DNA from: Akkermansiaceae bacterium
GTDB lineage: Bacteria; Verrucomicrobiota; Verrucomicrobiia; Verrucomicrobiales; Akkermansiaceae
Direction: 5' to 3'
DNA: 10,065 bases
Assembly (NCBI GenBank): GCA_028293225.1
Contig: JAQGPE010000795.1
Span: forward strand, 1-10,065
Shown piece after piece: positions 1 to 6,715 of the stretch (position 1 is its first letter; each line of letters begins with the position of its first letter). The translations under genes and the position numbers were made by a program. The notes under the pieces are model-generated. The model did no database searches. It was not told where the DNA came from and saw nothing but the letters and a program-made list of their open reading frames with translations.

Positions 1-1
1 C

Positions 2-2224
2 CGCCTGGCTTCCGACGGCAGCCGCCGGGTCGAGCTGGTCTTCCGCTACGCCATCTCCAGCTACGAAAAAGGCCACTACACCATCCCCGCGGCCGAGCTG
101 ATCGTGGACGGCGAAAAGGTCCGGACCGAGCCGCAGGAGATCGAGATCCTGGACGACATGGCCCTGCAGCGCCAGGAAGCCCAGGTCGGCGGCCGTCCCG
201 TGCCTTACTACGCCTTCTTCCAGACCACCAAGACCACCCCCTTCATCGGCGAAAAGGTCCCGGTCGAACTCAAGGTCTACTTTCCCTACAATCAGCAGGT
301 CCAGGACTGGGGCATCCCCGACTTCGAGCGCGATGGCGTCTCGGTCTGGCGCTTCAAGCCGCTCCAGAGCTACTCGCCCGGCGCGGCCAAGCTCGGCGGC
401 CGCGACTACTCTTCCGTCAGCTATCCCAGCACCCTCTCCGCCAATCGCGAGGGCAAGGTGAAGATCGGCCCGGCGACCCTGCGTCTGCAGACCTTCCAGC
501 TGACTTCCGGCCGTCCCAGCGACGAACCCGCGAACCTGGAAATCCAGCCGCTCGAACTCAATGTCCGGCCCCTCCCTCCCGGCGCGCCCGAGAATTTCCA
601 GAACGCCATCGGCTCCTTCAAACTCGACGTCTCCGCCGGCGAGACGGAAATCCACGAAGGCGACCCGGTCTCCGTCACCATCGTCGTCCGCGGCACCGGC
701 AATCTCGACATCATCCAGGCCCCCAAGCCGCTCGATGGCGACGGCTGGAAGCTCTATGACGCCATCCCGAACCAGCGCGGCGAGGAACGTGCGGAAATGA
801 GCGGCGTGGTCTCCTTCACCCAGCTGATGCGGCCGTTGCGCACTCAGTCGAACATCCCCGCCTTCACCTTCGTCTACTTCAACCCGGCGACCGAGAAATA
901 CGAAACCCTGCTCTCGGATGCGATCCCCCTGCGCGTCCTGCCTTCCACCAATCCGCCGGCCGGCAACCTGACCGCCCCGAAGGCCCTGCCGATGCCTCTG
1001 GAGCAGATGACCGACATCCTGGAAGCCATCCCGAATCCGAAGGGCCTGCTCGGCAGCTCCCTGCATCTTCCACCCGGCGCCTGGCAGATCATCCCCGCCC
1101 TCATCGTCGCCGCCCTGCTGGCGCGCATGGTCCTTTCCCAAATCTCCTCACGGGTCCGCAAAGATCCTGACGCGATCGCCCGCGCCAAGGAACTCCGCGA
1201 GGTCGAGCGCGCGCCTGATGAACGCGCCGCCTTCTACCGCGCCGCCGGTCACTTCGTGGAGCGCTGGCTTGGCGATAAGAAGGACCCGGACGTCACCGCC
1301 CTCCTCACCCGCCGCGATGAAATCGCTTTCCGCCCTGAATCCGCCACCATGAAGATCGACCGCTCCGAGCGTGGCCAGGTCCTGAGCACGCTGAAAAAAC
1401 TGGCCCTGCCACTGATCGCCGCCAGCCTCCTGCTTACCCCCGGCCGGGTGAAAGCAGATGACGCACCCGCGACCGGACCGGACACCCCTCAAAAGGCCTA
1501 TCAGGAAAGCCGCTACCCGGAGGCTGCTAAAATGTGGCTCGAAAGCGGCCCCTTCGACCGGCTCTCCAGCGACACGCTTTTCAACATCGGCAATGCCGCC
1601 TATCGCCTCGGCGCACCTGGTGAAGCCGCCCTCTATTATCGCCGCGCGCTCGCCCGCGACGGCGCCCACGCCGAAGCCCGCCAGAACCTCCGCTTCCTGG
1701 AGCGCAAGTTCGGCTCGGTGACCGTCCAGAGCGCCGACTATCAGCATTTCATCGCCAAGCTCTCCCTGCCCGCCTGGCGGAACATGATCTGGGCCGGCGG
1801 CTGGCTGATCGTGATTGGCCTGCTGGTCTTTGCCGCCGGCATCCGCGCCCCGGCGCTCCGCTTCGCCGGAGTCATGGCACTCTCCTTCGGCCCGCTCGTC
1901 GGAGCTCTCGGCGGCATCGGCAGTCATTACTATCCGGACGATGCCCGCTTCGCGCCGCTCGCCGAGCAGATGGTGGTCGTCTCCGAGCAGGCCGTCGTCC
2001 GCACCGACGCCGCCCGGAATTCCCCCCAGGTCATCACGGTCCCGGCGGGCTCCCTCTGCCGCCTCGTCAGCCGCTCCGGTGACTGGACCTATGTCGAGTT
2101 CGCCAGCGACGCGAAGAGCCGCGGCTGGGTCGCCCGCACCGATGTCGAGCCGCTGATTCCGACCTCTCCTCCGGAACCTCCAAAGGTCCACCCTCACACC
2201 ACGCTGGAAGGCAACAACGCCTGA
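2..2224 (+). CDS. batD/batE: BatD-BatE fusion protein (aerotolerance-type membrane protein with TPR and SH3), 5' partial
   Basis: The frame is open from base 2, so the gene begins outside the window; 740 residues are visible. Residues 1-340 are BatD-like: beta-rich repeats with Pro-rich linkers, opening with the tail of one repeat (YEKGHYTIPAAELIVDG). A membrane helix at about 361-379 follows, then a cytoplasmic segment (about 380-465) like the usual BatD tail. A second hydrophobic helix (about 467-481) leads into TPR-like helices (about 495-570, with NIGNAAYRLG and ALYYRRALA), two more helices (about 594-614 and 621-641) and an SH3-like domain (about 663-718, ending GWVARTDVEPL). TPR, membrane helices and SH3 is the usual BatE layout. 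Four helices would place the beta repeats, TPR and SH3 all on the periplasmic side. Bat proteins normally sit beside MoxR and VWA-domain proteins; those would lie upstream. Family assignment is firm for the BatD half and good for the BatE half; molecular function is poorly known. Confidence 0.85.
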   Translation, partial: RLASDGSRRVELVFRYAISSYEKGHYTIPAAELIVDGEKVRTEPQEIEILDDMALQRQEAQVGGRPVPYYAFFQTTKTTPFIGEKVPVELKVYFPYNQQVQDWGIPDFERDGVSVWRFKPLQSYSPGAAKLGGRDYSSVSYPSTLSANREGKVKIGPATLRLQTFQLTSGRPSDEPANLEIQPLELNVRPLPPGAPENFQNAIGSFKLDVSAGETEIHEGDPVSVTIVVRGTGNLDIIQAPKPLDGDGWKLYDAIPNQRGEERAEMSGVVSFTQLMRPLRTQSNIPAFTFVYFNPATEKYETLLSDAIPLRVLPSTNPPAGNLTAPKALPMPLEQMTDILEAIPNPKGLLGSSLHLPPGAWQIIPALIVAALLARMVLSQISSRVRKDPDAIARAKELREVERAPDERAAFYRAAGHFVERWLGDKKDPDVTALLTRRDEIAFRPESATMKIDRSERGQVLSTLKKLALPLIAASLLLTPGRVKADDAPATGPDTPQKAYQESRYPEAAKMWLESGPFDRLSSDTLFNIGNAAYRLGAPGEAALYYRRALARDGAHAEARQNLRFLERKFGSVTVQSADYQHFIAKLSLPAWRNMIWAGGWLIVIGLLVFAAGIRAPALRFAGVMALSFGPLVGALGGIGSHYYPDDARFAPLAEQMVVVSEQAVVRTDAARNSPQVITVPAGSLCRLVSRSGDWTYVEFASDAKSRGWVARTDVEPLIPTSPPEPPKVHPHTTLEGNNA

Positions 2225-2267
2225 TCATCCTGCGGAAACCATCTCCTACCCCACCCTCAGCAACCCC

Positions 2268-2915
2268 ATGAAAAGAAGACTGCTCCTGTTCCTGGCGATC
2301 CTCGCTCCCTTCGCCTGTGCGGCCGATGCCGACAAGAAGGATGAGACCGCCAAGAAATCGGATGTCAAAGACATCCACATCGTGATGAAGACCGACAAGG
2401 GCGACATCGAAGCCACCATCTTCGCTTCGAAGGTCCCCATGACCGCGGCCAATTTCCTGAATCTCGCCAAGCGCGGCTTCTACAACGGCATCGCCTTCCA
2501 CCGCGTCATCACCGACTTCATGATCCAGGGCGGCGACCCGACCGAATCCGGTCGCGGCGGCCCGGGCTACAAGTTCGCTGACGAGTTCAATCCGACTCTC
2601 CGCCACTCGAAGCCGGGCATGCTTTCCATGGCGAACGCCGGTCCCGGCACCAACGGCTCCCAGTTCTTCATCACCATGGCCGCCACCCCGTTCCTGGATG
2701 ATCGCCACGCCATCTTCGGCGAGGTGACCAAAGGCCTGCCGGTGGTCGAAAAGATCGTTGGCAAGGTCGACACCGGCGAACCCGGTGTGAAGTCCGACGG
2801 CAAGGGTGACAAGATCACCAAAATCGAAATCCTGGATTCCCCCGATGCACTGTTCGCCGCTCAAAAGGAGAACATCGACAAGTGGAACGAGGCCCTGAAG
2901 GCCGCCGGCAAATAA
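2268..2915 (+). CDS. Exported cyclophilin-type peptidyl-prolyl cis-trans isomerase
   Basis: This 215-residue protein should catalyse cis-trans isomerisation of X-Pro bonds outside the cytoplasm. It starts with a signal peptide (MKRRLLLFLAILAPFACA, probable cleavage after ACA). The Cys is not preceded by a good lipobox, so a soluble periplasmic protein is likelier than a lipoprotein. A Lys/Asp-rich linker leads to the cyclophilin domain (about 35-195). Active-site equivalents are visible: F77-H78-R79, M85-I86-Q87-G88-G89, Q132-F133-F134 and H147 in DRHAIFGEV. The position matching Trp121 of human CypA is Phe142, as in many bacterial cyclophilins that bind cyclosporin weakly. There is no Shine-Dalgarno sequence before the ATG. 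The gene lies 43 nt after the Bat fusion, so cotranscription is possible, and a stem-loop follows it. Confidence 0.93.
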   Translation: MKRRLLLFLAILAPFACAADADKKDETAKKSDVKDIHIVMKTDKGDIEATIFASKVPMTAANFLNLAKRGFYNGIAFHRVITDFMIQGGDPTESGRGGPGYKFADEFNPTLRHSKPGMLSMANAGPGTNGSQFFITMAATPFLDDRHAIFGEVTKGLPVVEKIVGKVDTGEPGVKSDGKGDKITKIEILDSPDALFAAQKENIDKWNEALKAAGK

Positions 2916-2942
2916 GCCGCCAAGCCGCTTTCCCCCGCTCTG

Positions 2943-2975
2943 AAACGCGGTCTCTCTCGCGGGAGGCCGCGTTTT
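2943..2975 (+). terminator. Probable rho-independent terminator after the cyclophilin gene
   Basis: AAACGCGG (2943-2950) pairs with CCGCGTTT (2967-2974). The inner arms TCTCTC (2951-2956) and GGGAGG (2961-2966) extend the pairing to 14 bp with two G-U pairs, closing a TCGC loop. The stem ends in TTTT, then CGCG, so the T-run is short. It lies 28 nt past the stop codon and separates the isomerase from plsY. Confidence 0.55.
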
Positions 2976-2980
2976 CGCGT

Positions 2981-3002
2981 CCGGGAAATGGCGATTTCCG
3001 GG
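2981..3002. repeat. Small inverted repeat between the cyclophilin gene and plsY
   Basis: GGAAAT (2984-2989) and ATTTCC (2994-2999) are perfect arms around a GGCG loop. The outer CC/GG pairs continue the symmetry after one G-G mismatch. It lies just after the terminator-like stem-loop and 47 nt before the plsY ATG. It could be a second part of the terminator, a REP-like element or a leader hairpin for plsY; the sequence does not decide between these. Confidence 0.4.
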
Positions 3003-3048
3003 CTACGGGGGTGACAGCCCGGCTGCTTTGCATTACGCACTGCCCCAC

Positions 3049-3786
3049 ATGCAGCTCTGGCTCTGCCCGCTCCTCGCCTTTCTCCTCGGCTCGATTCCCT
3101 TCGGGCTGTTCATCTCCCGATCCCAGGGAATCGACATCCGTCAGCACGGCTCCGGCAATATCGGCGCCACCAACGTGCTGCGGGTCATGGGGAAGAAATA
3201 CGGCATTTTCTGCCTTATCCTGGATGCCCTGAAAGGCTTTATCCCCACCGTGCTGGCGATGACCCTGATCGGTTTCCATGGCAAGATTCCAGCTTTGGCC
3301 ATCAAACCGTTGCTGGCGCACGCCTACCTTTTTGACGCCGCCGACCAGTGGAAGGCTCAGAGCCTTCAAGTTCTGACCGGCCTACTCTCCATCCTCGGCC
3401 ACAACTACTCGCCTTGGGTCGGCTTCAAGGGCGGCAAAGGCATCGCCACCTCCGCAGGCGTCATCATCGCCTTCGCCCCCGCCGCCATTGTGGTCTTGCT
3501 GGCCATCTGGCTGCTGGTGTTCTTCATCACCCGCTATGTCTCGCTGGCGTCGATCATCGCCGCGGCCGCGTTGCCGGTCATCGTCTTCCTTGGTGGCAGC
3601 GCTCATCACGTCGATGGCGACAAGAACAAGCCGACCCTCTTTGAAGCAGGGCTCTGGAACAAACCTTTGTTCATCTTCTCCGTCGTGATCGCCGTCCTGG
3701 CGATCTGGAAGCACCGGGCCAATATCCAGCGCCTCATGGCCGGCACTGAGAACCGCTTCCACAAGAAGACGAAAACCGATGTCTGA
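3049..3786 (+). CDS. plsY: Glycerol-3-phosphate acyltransferase PlsY (acyl-phosphate dependent)
   Basis: PlsY is an integral membrane enzyme that moves an acyl group from acyl-phosphate to position 1 of sn-glycerol-3-phosphate, giving lysophosphatidic acid, the first step of phospholipid synthesis. All three family motifs are present: GSIPFG (14-19), GSGNIGATNVLR (34-45) and GHNYSPWVGFKGGKG (117-131). The C-terminus HRANIQRLMAGTENRF is also typical. I chose ATG 3049 because it starts directly at the first membrane helix (MQLWLCPLLAFLLGSIP); an in-frame TTG at 3028 would add seven residues. At 245 residues it is longer than the usual roughly 200, mainly through a longer segment (about 75-110) before motif 3 and a loop (about 185-205) before the last helix. 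The 3' end overlaps gpsA by 8 nt, which implies translational coupling with the enzyme that makes its substrate. Confidence 0.96.
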   Translation: MQLWLCPLLAFLLGSIPFGLFISRSQGIDIRQHGSGNIGATNVLRVMGKKYGIFCLILDALKGFIPTVLAMTLIGFHGKIPALAIKPLLAHAYLFDAADQWKAQSLQVLTGLLSILGHNYSPWVGFKGGKGIATSAGVIIAFAPAAIVVLLAIWLLVFFITRYVSLASIIAAAALPVIVFLGGSAHHVDGDKNKPTLFEAGLWNKPLFIFSVVIAVLAIWKHRANIQRLMAGTENRFHKKTKTDV

Positions 3787-4789
3787 GCCTCTCTTTTCCT
3801 CCGCCGCGATCCTCGGCACCGGGTCCTACGGCACCGCCCTGTCGGTGCTGCTGGCACCCAATCTCGGCTCCGTCACCATGATCGGCCGCAGCGCCGATGT
3901 CGCGACCGGAATCAACGAGCAGCGCCGCAATCCCCGCTATCTCAACAATATCGCCCTGCCGGCCAACCTCACCGCATCGCTGACCATAGCCGATGCCATC
4001 AAGGCGCCGCTGGTCCTGTTCTGCGTCCCCACCGCCGCCACCCGCGAGACCGCCCAACAGCTCGCCGCCGCCGGTCTGCCGAAGGACGCTGTCCTGCTCT
4101 CCTGCTCCAAGGGCATCGAGCGCAACACCGGCGAGCGGATGAGCGAAATCCTCCATGAACAGTTTCCGGGCAACCCGGTCGCCGTGGTCTCCGGCCCGAA
4201 CCATGCCGAGGAAATCGCCGCCGGTCTCGCAACCTGCGCAGTCATCGGCAGCTCGGACGAAGCGCTGGCCTGCCGGCTGCAGGAGCTCTTCACCGCCCCC
4301 CATTTCCGCAGCTACACCAGTGACGATGTCGCCGGCATTGAGCTCGGCGGCGCGATCAAGAACGTCTACGCCATCGCGGCCGGCATCGCCGCCGGGCTCG
4401 GCCTCGGCGACAATGCGGTGGCGGCGCTGGTGACCCGCGCCCTCGCGGAAATGACCCGCCTCGGCGTCCGCCTCGGTGGCCGGGTCGAAACCTTCGCCGG
4501 CCTCTCTGGCGTCGGTGACCTCATTGCCACCTGTTTCTCCGCGCATTCCCGCAATCACCGTGTCGGACTCGCGCTCGGCCACGGCAAGACCCTCGACGAA
4601 GCGGTCTCGTCGCTCGGGATGATCGCCGAAGGGGTGCCAAACACCCTCTCCATTCACGAAGCCGCCCAGAAAGCCGGGGTCCGCACCCCGATCATCGATG
4701 CCGTGCACGCCATTCTTTATCGGGACATGCCCGCGGCACGCGCCCTGCATGCACTTCTGAACCGGGATCCGCGACCGGAGAACGACTGA
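3779..4789 (+). CDS. gpsA: NAD(P)+-dependent glycerol-3-phosphate dehydrogenase
   Basis: GpsA reduces dihydroxyacetone phosphate to sn-glycerol-3-phosphate in the cytoplasm, supplying the head-group backbone that PlsY acylates. The 336-residue length is normal. The N-terminal nucleotide-binding loop is GTGSYG (13-18). CSKGIE and SGPNHAEE follow in the Rossmann domain. The C-terminal domain carries the catalytic lysine K194 in GAIKNVYAIAAG, then GLSGVGDLIATCFSAHSRNH and MIAEGVPNTLSIHEAA, all diagnostic. The ATG at 3779 overlaps the last codons of plsY and has only a weak purine-rich stretch upstream, which fits reinitiation after plsY. The glycine-rich loop begins right where expected from this start. 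Confidence 0.97.
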   Translation: MSEPLFSSAAILGTGSYGTALSVLLAPNLGSVTMIGRSADVATGINEQRRNPRYLNNIALPANLTASLTIADAIKAPLVLFCVPTAATRETAQQLAAAGLPKDAVLLSCSKGIERNTGERMSEILHEQFPGNPVAVVSGPNHAEEIAAGLATCAVIGSSDEALACRLQELFTAPHFRSYTSDDVAGIELGGAIKNVYAIAAGIAAGLGLGDNAVAALVTRALAEMTRLGVRLGGRVETFAGLSGVGDLIATCFSAHSRNHRVGLALGHGKTLDEAVSSLGMIAEGVPNTLSIHEAAQKAGVRTPIIDAVHAILYRDMPAARALHALLNRDPRPEND

Positions 4790-4868
4790 ACCGCCCTCCT
4801 CACCATTCTATCATCTCGCGACGCCCATCCTCCCCACTCACCGCAAGCCTGTCCACCTCCCAACGTCC

Positions 4869-5531
4869 GTGAAAGAAGTCCTCGATCTCTTCCTCCACCT
4901 GCCAGACCACCTCCTGCTCTTCACCCAGCAGCACGGCAATCTCATCTACGGCCTGCTGTTCCTGATCATTTTCTGTGAGACGGGACTGGTCGTGACCCCC
5001 TTCCTGCCGGGCGACTCGCTGCTTTTCGCCATCGGCGCCATCGCCGCCAAGGAAGGCTCCGGCATCAACATCTGGATGGCCGCCGGCGTGTTGATCACCG
5101 CCGCCATCCTCGGCGACTCCACCAACTACTGGATCGGCCGTAGATTGGGCCAGTGGATGCTGGCCCGCTTCCCGCGGATCGTGAAGCCGAAGCATATCGA
5201 CAAGACCAACGAATTCTTCCTCCGCTATGGCGGCAAAACGATCATCCTGGCCCGCTTCGTCCCGATCGTCCGCACCTTCACTCCCTTCGTCGCTGGCATG
5301 GGCCGCATGAACTACGGCCGCTTCCTCGGTTTCAGCGTCTTCAGCGCCTTCTTCTGGGTCGGACTGGTGCTGCCGGCAGGCTGGATCCTCGGTCGCATCC
5401 CCTTCTTCCACGACCACTTCGAGCTGGTCGTGCTCGCCATCGTGGGCGTCTCGATCCTGCCGATGGTCATCGAGTTCCTGAAGGCCCGCTCGCGCTCAAA
5501 GAAGGCGGCTCTGGAAGCCACCGAACTCTGA
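4869..5531 (+). CDS. DedA family membrane protein
   Basis: This 220-residue polytopic inner-membrane protein has the DedA signature. Several DedA proteins recycle undecaprenyl phosphate or move other lipids across the membrane in a proton-dependent way. The acidic residues of the family are E37 (FCETGLVVTPFLPGDSLLF) and D49 (PGD), and the basic pair is R129 and R135 in RFVPIVRTFTPFVAG. They match the essential Glu, Asp and two Arg known from E. coli YqjA/YghB. GDSTNYWIGRRLG (82-94) is also conserved. The start is a GTG with no Shine-Dalgarno sequence; MKEVLDLFLHLPDHLLLF is a normal DedA opening and no in-frame ATG offers an alternative before the first helix. It follows gpsA by 79 nt with no terminator seen, so it may belong to the same transcript. 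The exact lipid substrate cannot be read from sequence. Confidence 0.93.
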   Translation: MKEVLDLFLHLPDHLLLFTQQHGNLIYGLLFLIIFCETGLVVTPFLPGDSLLFAIGAIAAKEGSGINIWMAAGVLITAAILGDSTNYWIGRRLGQWMLARFPRIVKPKHIDKTNEFFLRYGGKTIILARFVPIVRTFTPFVAGMGRMNYGRFLGFSVFSAFFWVGLVLPAGWILGRIPFFHDHFELVVLAIVGVSILPMVIEFLKARSRSKKAALEATEL

Positions 5532-5551
5532 GCTAAGCTCCCGGTCTGGCC

Positions 5552-6496
5552 CTACGGTTCAGGCGTGAACTGGGAGATCCGCGCCAGCGCCTCCCAGTGC
5601 TCCCGCTCCTCGGCGCTGATCTGGGTCGGTACCTGGATCTGGATCGAGGTGTAAAGGTCCCCGCGTTCGCCACCCTTTTTCGGCAGGCCGTGTCCGCGCA
5701 GGCGCAATTGCGTCCCCGCGCTGGTGCCCGGGGGGATCTTCAGCGATACCCTGCTACCCAGCACCGGCACCTTGATCACCGTCCCCAGCACCGCATCCCA
5801 CGGCGCCAAATTCAGATCGTAATAAAGGTCCGAGCCCTCGACCCGGAAATCGGGGTGCCGTGCCAGGCGGACCCGCAGATAGAGATCCCCCGCCGGAGCT
5901 CCCGCTCGACCCGGATTGCCCTGCCCCGCCACCCGCAGCCGCTGGCCCTCGCGGACACCGGCCGGAATCCGCACCTCGAAGGACTTCGCGCCACCAGCCG
6001 TGCCGGGCCGTTTCAGCGATAACTCGCGGGTCGAACCATGCAGAGAGTCCTCCAGCGAAACCAGCAGGTCGGCCTCGACGTCGCCGCCCTTCCGGGAAGT
6101 CGCCGCTCCGCCACCGCCACCGCCGCCCGGATAGAAGCCCTGCTGGCTGCCACCGAAAAAGCGCTCGAAGAAGTCGCTGAAACCGGTGCCCTCGAACTCG
6201 AAGTCAGAACTGCCGCCGCCACTCCAGCCTCCATAGCCGGCCCCTTGGCCGGGAGCTCCACCCTGGCGGTCCCAGTCCGCACCGAGCGTGTCATAGCGCT
6301 TGCGCTTCTCAGGATCGGAAAGCACTTCATAGGCCTCGTTGATCTCCTTGAAGCGCTCTTCCGCTCCGGCCTTCCCGCTCTCGGGGACCATGTCAGGATG
6401 GTGCTTGCGGGCCAGCTTGCGGAAGGAGGATTTGATTTCTGCGTCGGTCGCCGTGCGGGCGACACCGAGAGTCTCGTAGTAGTCTTTGAAGCGCAT
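5552..6496 (-). CDS. cbpA: CbpA/DnaJ-type co-chaperone (J domain, Gly-rich linker, two CTDs, no zinc finger)
   Basis: This 314-residue protein should stimulate the DnaK ATPase and deliver unfolded clients in the cytoplasm. The J domain is at 1-72 with the HPD motif at 33-35 (RKHHPD), and FKEINEAYEVLSDPEKRKRYD forms helices III-IV. A Gly/Phe-rich linker (about 75-135, with GGGGGGG) follows. The cysteine-rich zinc-finger domain of true DnaJ is absent. CTD I and CTD II (about 140-295) carry VRIPAGVREGQRLRVAGQG and LKIPPGTSAGTQLRLRGHGL, plus the conserved LAPWDAVLG. This is the CbpA (class B) layout, and the length matches E. coli CbpA. No cbpM-like modulator is adjacent. It is transcribed away from the small membrane genes and ends 20 nt from the dedA stop. 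ATG 6496 is the only sensible start (MRFKDYYETLGV). Confidence 0.94.
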   Translation of the reverse strand: MRFKDYYETLGVARTATDAEIKSSFRKLARKHHPDMVPESGKAGAEERFKEINEAYEVLSDPEKRKRYDTLGADWDRQGGAPGQGAGYGGWSGGGSSDFEFEGTGFSDFFERFFGGSQQGFYPGGGGGGGAATSRKGGDVEADLLVSLEDSLHGSTRELSLKRPGTAGGAKSFEVRIPAGVREGQRLRVAGQGNPGRAGAPAGDLYLRVRLARHPDFRVEGSDLYYDLNLAPWDAVLGTVIKVPVLGSRVSLKIPPGTSAGTQLRLRGHGLPKKGGERGDLYTSIQIQVPTQISAEEREHWEALARISQFTPEP

Positions 6497-6552
6497 CGAA
6501 TGACGGAGCCTTGAAGAAGTTGGGCTCAGCTTTGCTCATTTCCCCGGTGCTG

Positions 6553-6580
6553 AAAAGGGCCGCCGCCGAGAATTTTCAAG
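6553..6580 (-). promoter_or_regulatory. Candidate promoter for the CbpA gene, heat-shock sigma-like
   Basis: Read on the minus strand, CTTGAAA (6580-6574) is followed after 14 nt by CCCTTTT (6559-6553), about 55 nt before the cbpA ATG. CTTGAAA matches the -35 of sigma-32-type promoters exactly. The -10 has only part of the CCCCAT consensus. The downstream gene is a heat-shock-family co-chaperone, which is why I list it. This is a visual match only. Confidence 0.3.
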
Positions 6581-6592
6581 AAGCCCGCTTCT
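6579..6592. promoter_or_regulatory. Short inverted repeat AGAAGC-CC-GCTTCT upstream of cbpA
   Basis: Perfect 6-bp arms (6579-6584 and 6587-6592) are separated by CC. The repeat abuts the candidate -35 box of the cbpA promoter, a position where a repressor or activator could bind. Short palindromes also occur by chance. Confidence 0.25.
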
Positions 6593-6699
6593 GCAACTTC
6601 GGGGGGGCATCCTGCAACGTCCGGCCGTCCCCAAATTGCCTTCGAACGCCTGTAAGTCGCTCCAGTCATTCATTTTAGGAATCTGGCCCGCGAGGTGCG

Positions 6700-6715
6700 A
6701 TAACGATTTCGTTAT
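6700..6715. promoter_or_regulatory. Inverted repeat covering the start codon of the first small membrane gene
   Basis: ATAACGA (6700-6706) and TCGTTAT (6709-6715) are perfect 7-bp arms around TT. The right arm contains the first two bases of the ATG at 6714. As DNA it could be an operator. As RNA it would form a 6-bp hairpin (ATAACG/CGTTAT, ATTT loop) partly hiding the start codon. It is AT-rich compared with the surrounding sequence. Confidence 0.4.

Noticed and set aside
104..106. GTG as the start of the Bat fusion
   Set aside because: The frame stays open upstream to base 2 and the upstream residues continue a BatD repeat, so the true start is outside the window.
1148..2197. A 349-residue open frame on the minus strand opposite the Bat fusion
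   Set aside because: It mirrors the high-GC third-position bias of the real gene; the protein is a Gly/Ala/Asp/Glu-rich mix with no recognisable motif.
2301..2325. Lipoprotein signal in the cyclophilin N-terminus
   Set aside because: The Cys is preceded by PFA, not a proper lipobox; signal peptidase I cleavage after ACA fits better.
2067..2864. A 265-residue minus-strand frame opposite the end of the Bat fusion and the cyclophilin gene
   Set aside because: It spans two clear plus-strand genes and has no motif of its own.
3028..3030. TTG as the start of plsY
   Set aside because: ATG at 3049 begins directly at the first conserved helix; the extra seven residues look like leader sequence.
3734..4750. 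A 338-residue open frame on the minus strand opposite gpsA
   Set aside because: The plus strand encodes an unmistakable GpsA; the antisense translation is low-complexity and Gly/Asp-rich.
5530..5541. GAGCT-A-AGCTC symmetry between dedA and cbpA as a terminator
   Set aside because: The loop would be one base and there is no T-run on either strand.
6636..6713. Longer start for the first small membrane protein
   Set aside because: The added 26 residues (with several Cys) look like translated intergenic sequence; the ATG at 6714 is the better start, although it also lacks a Shine-Dalgarno sequence.
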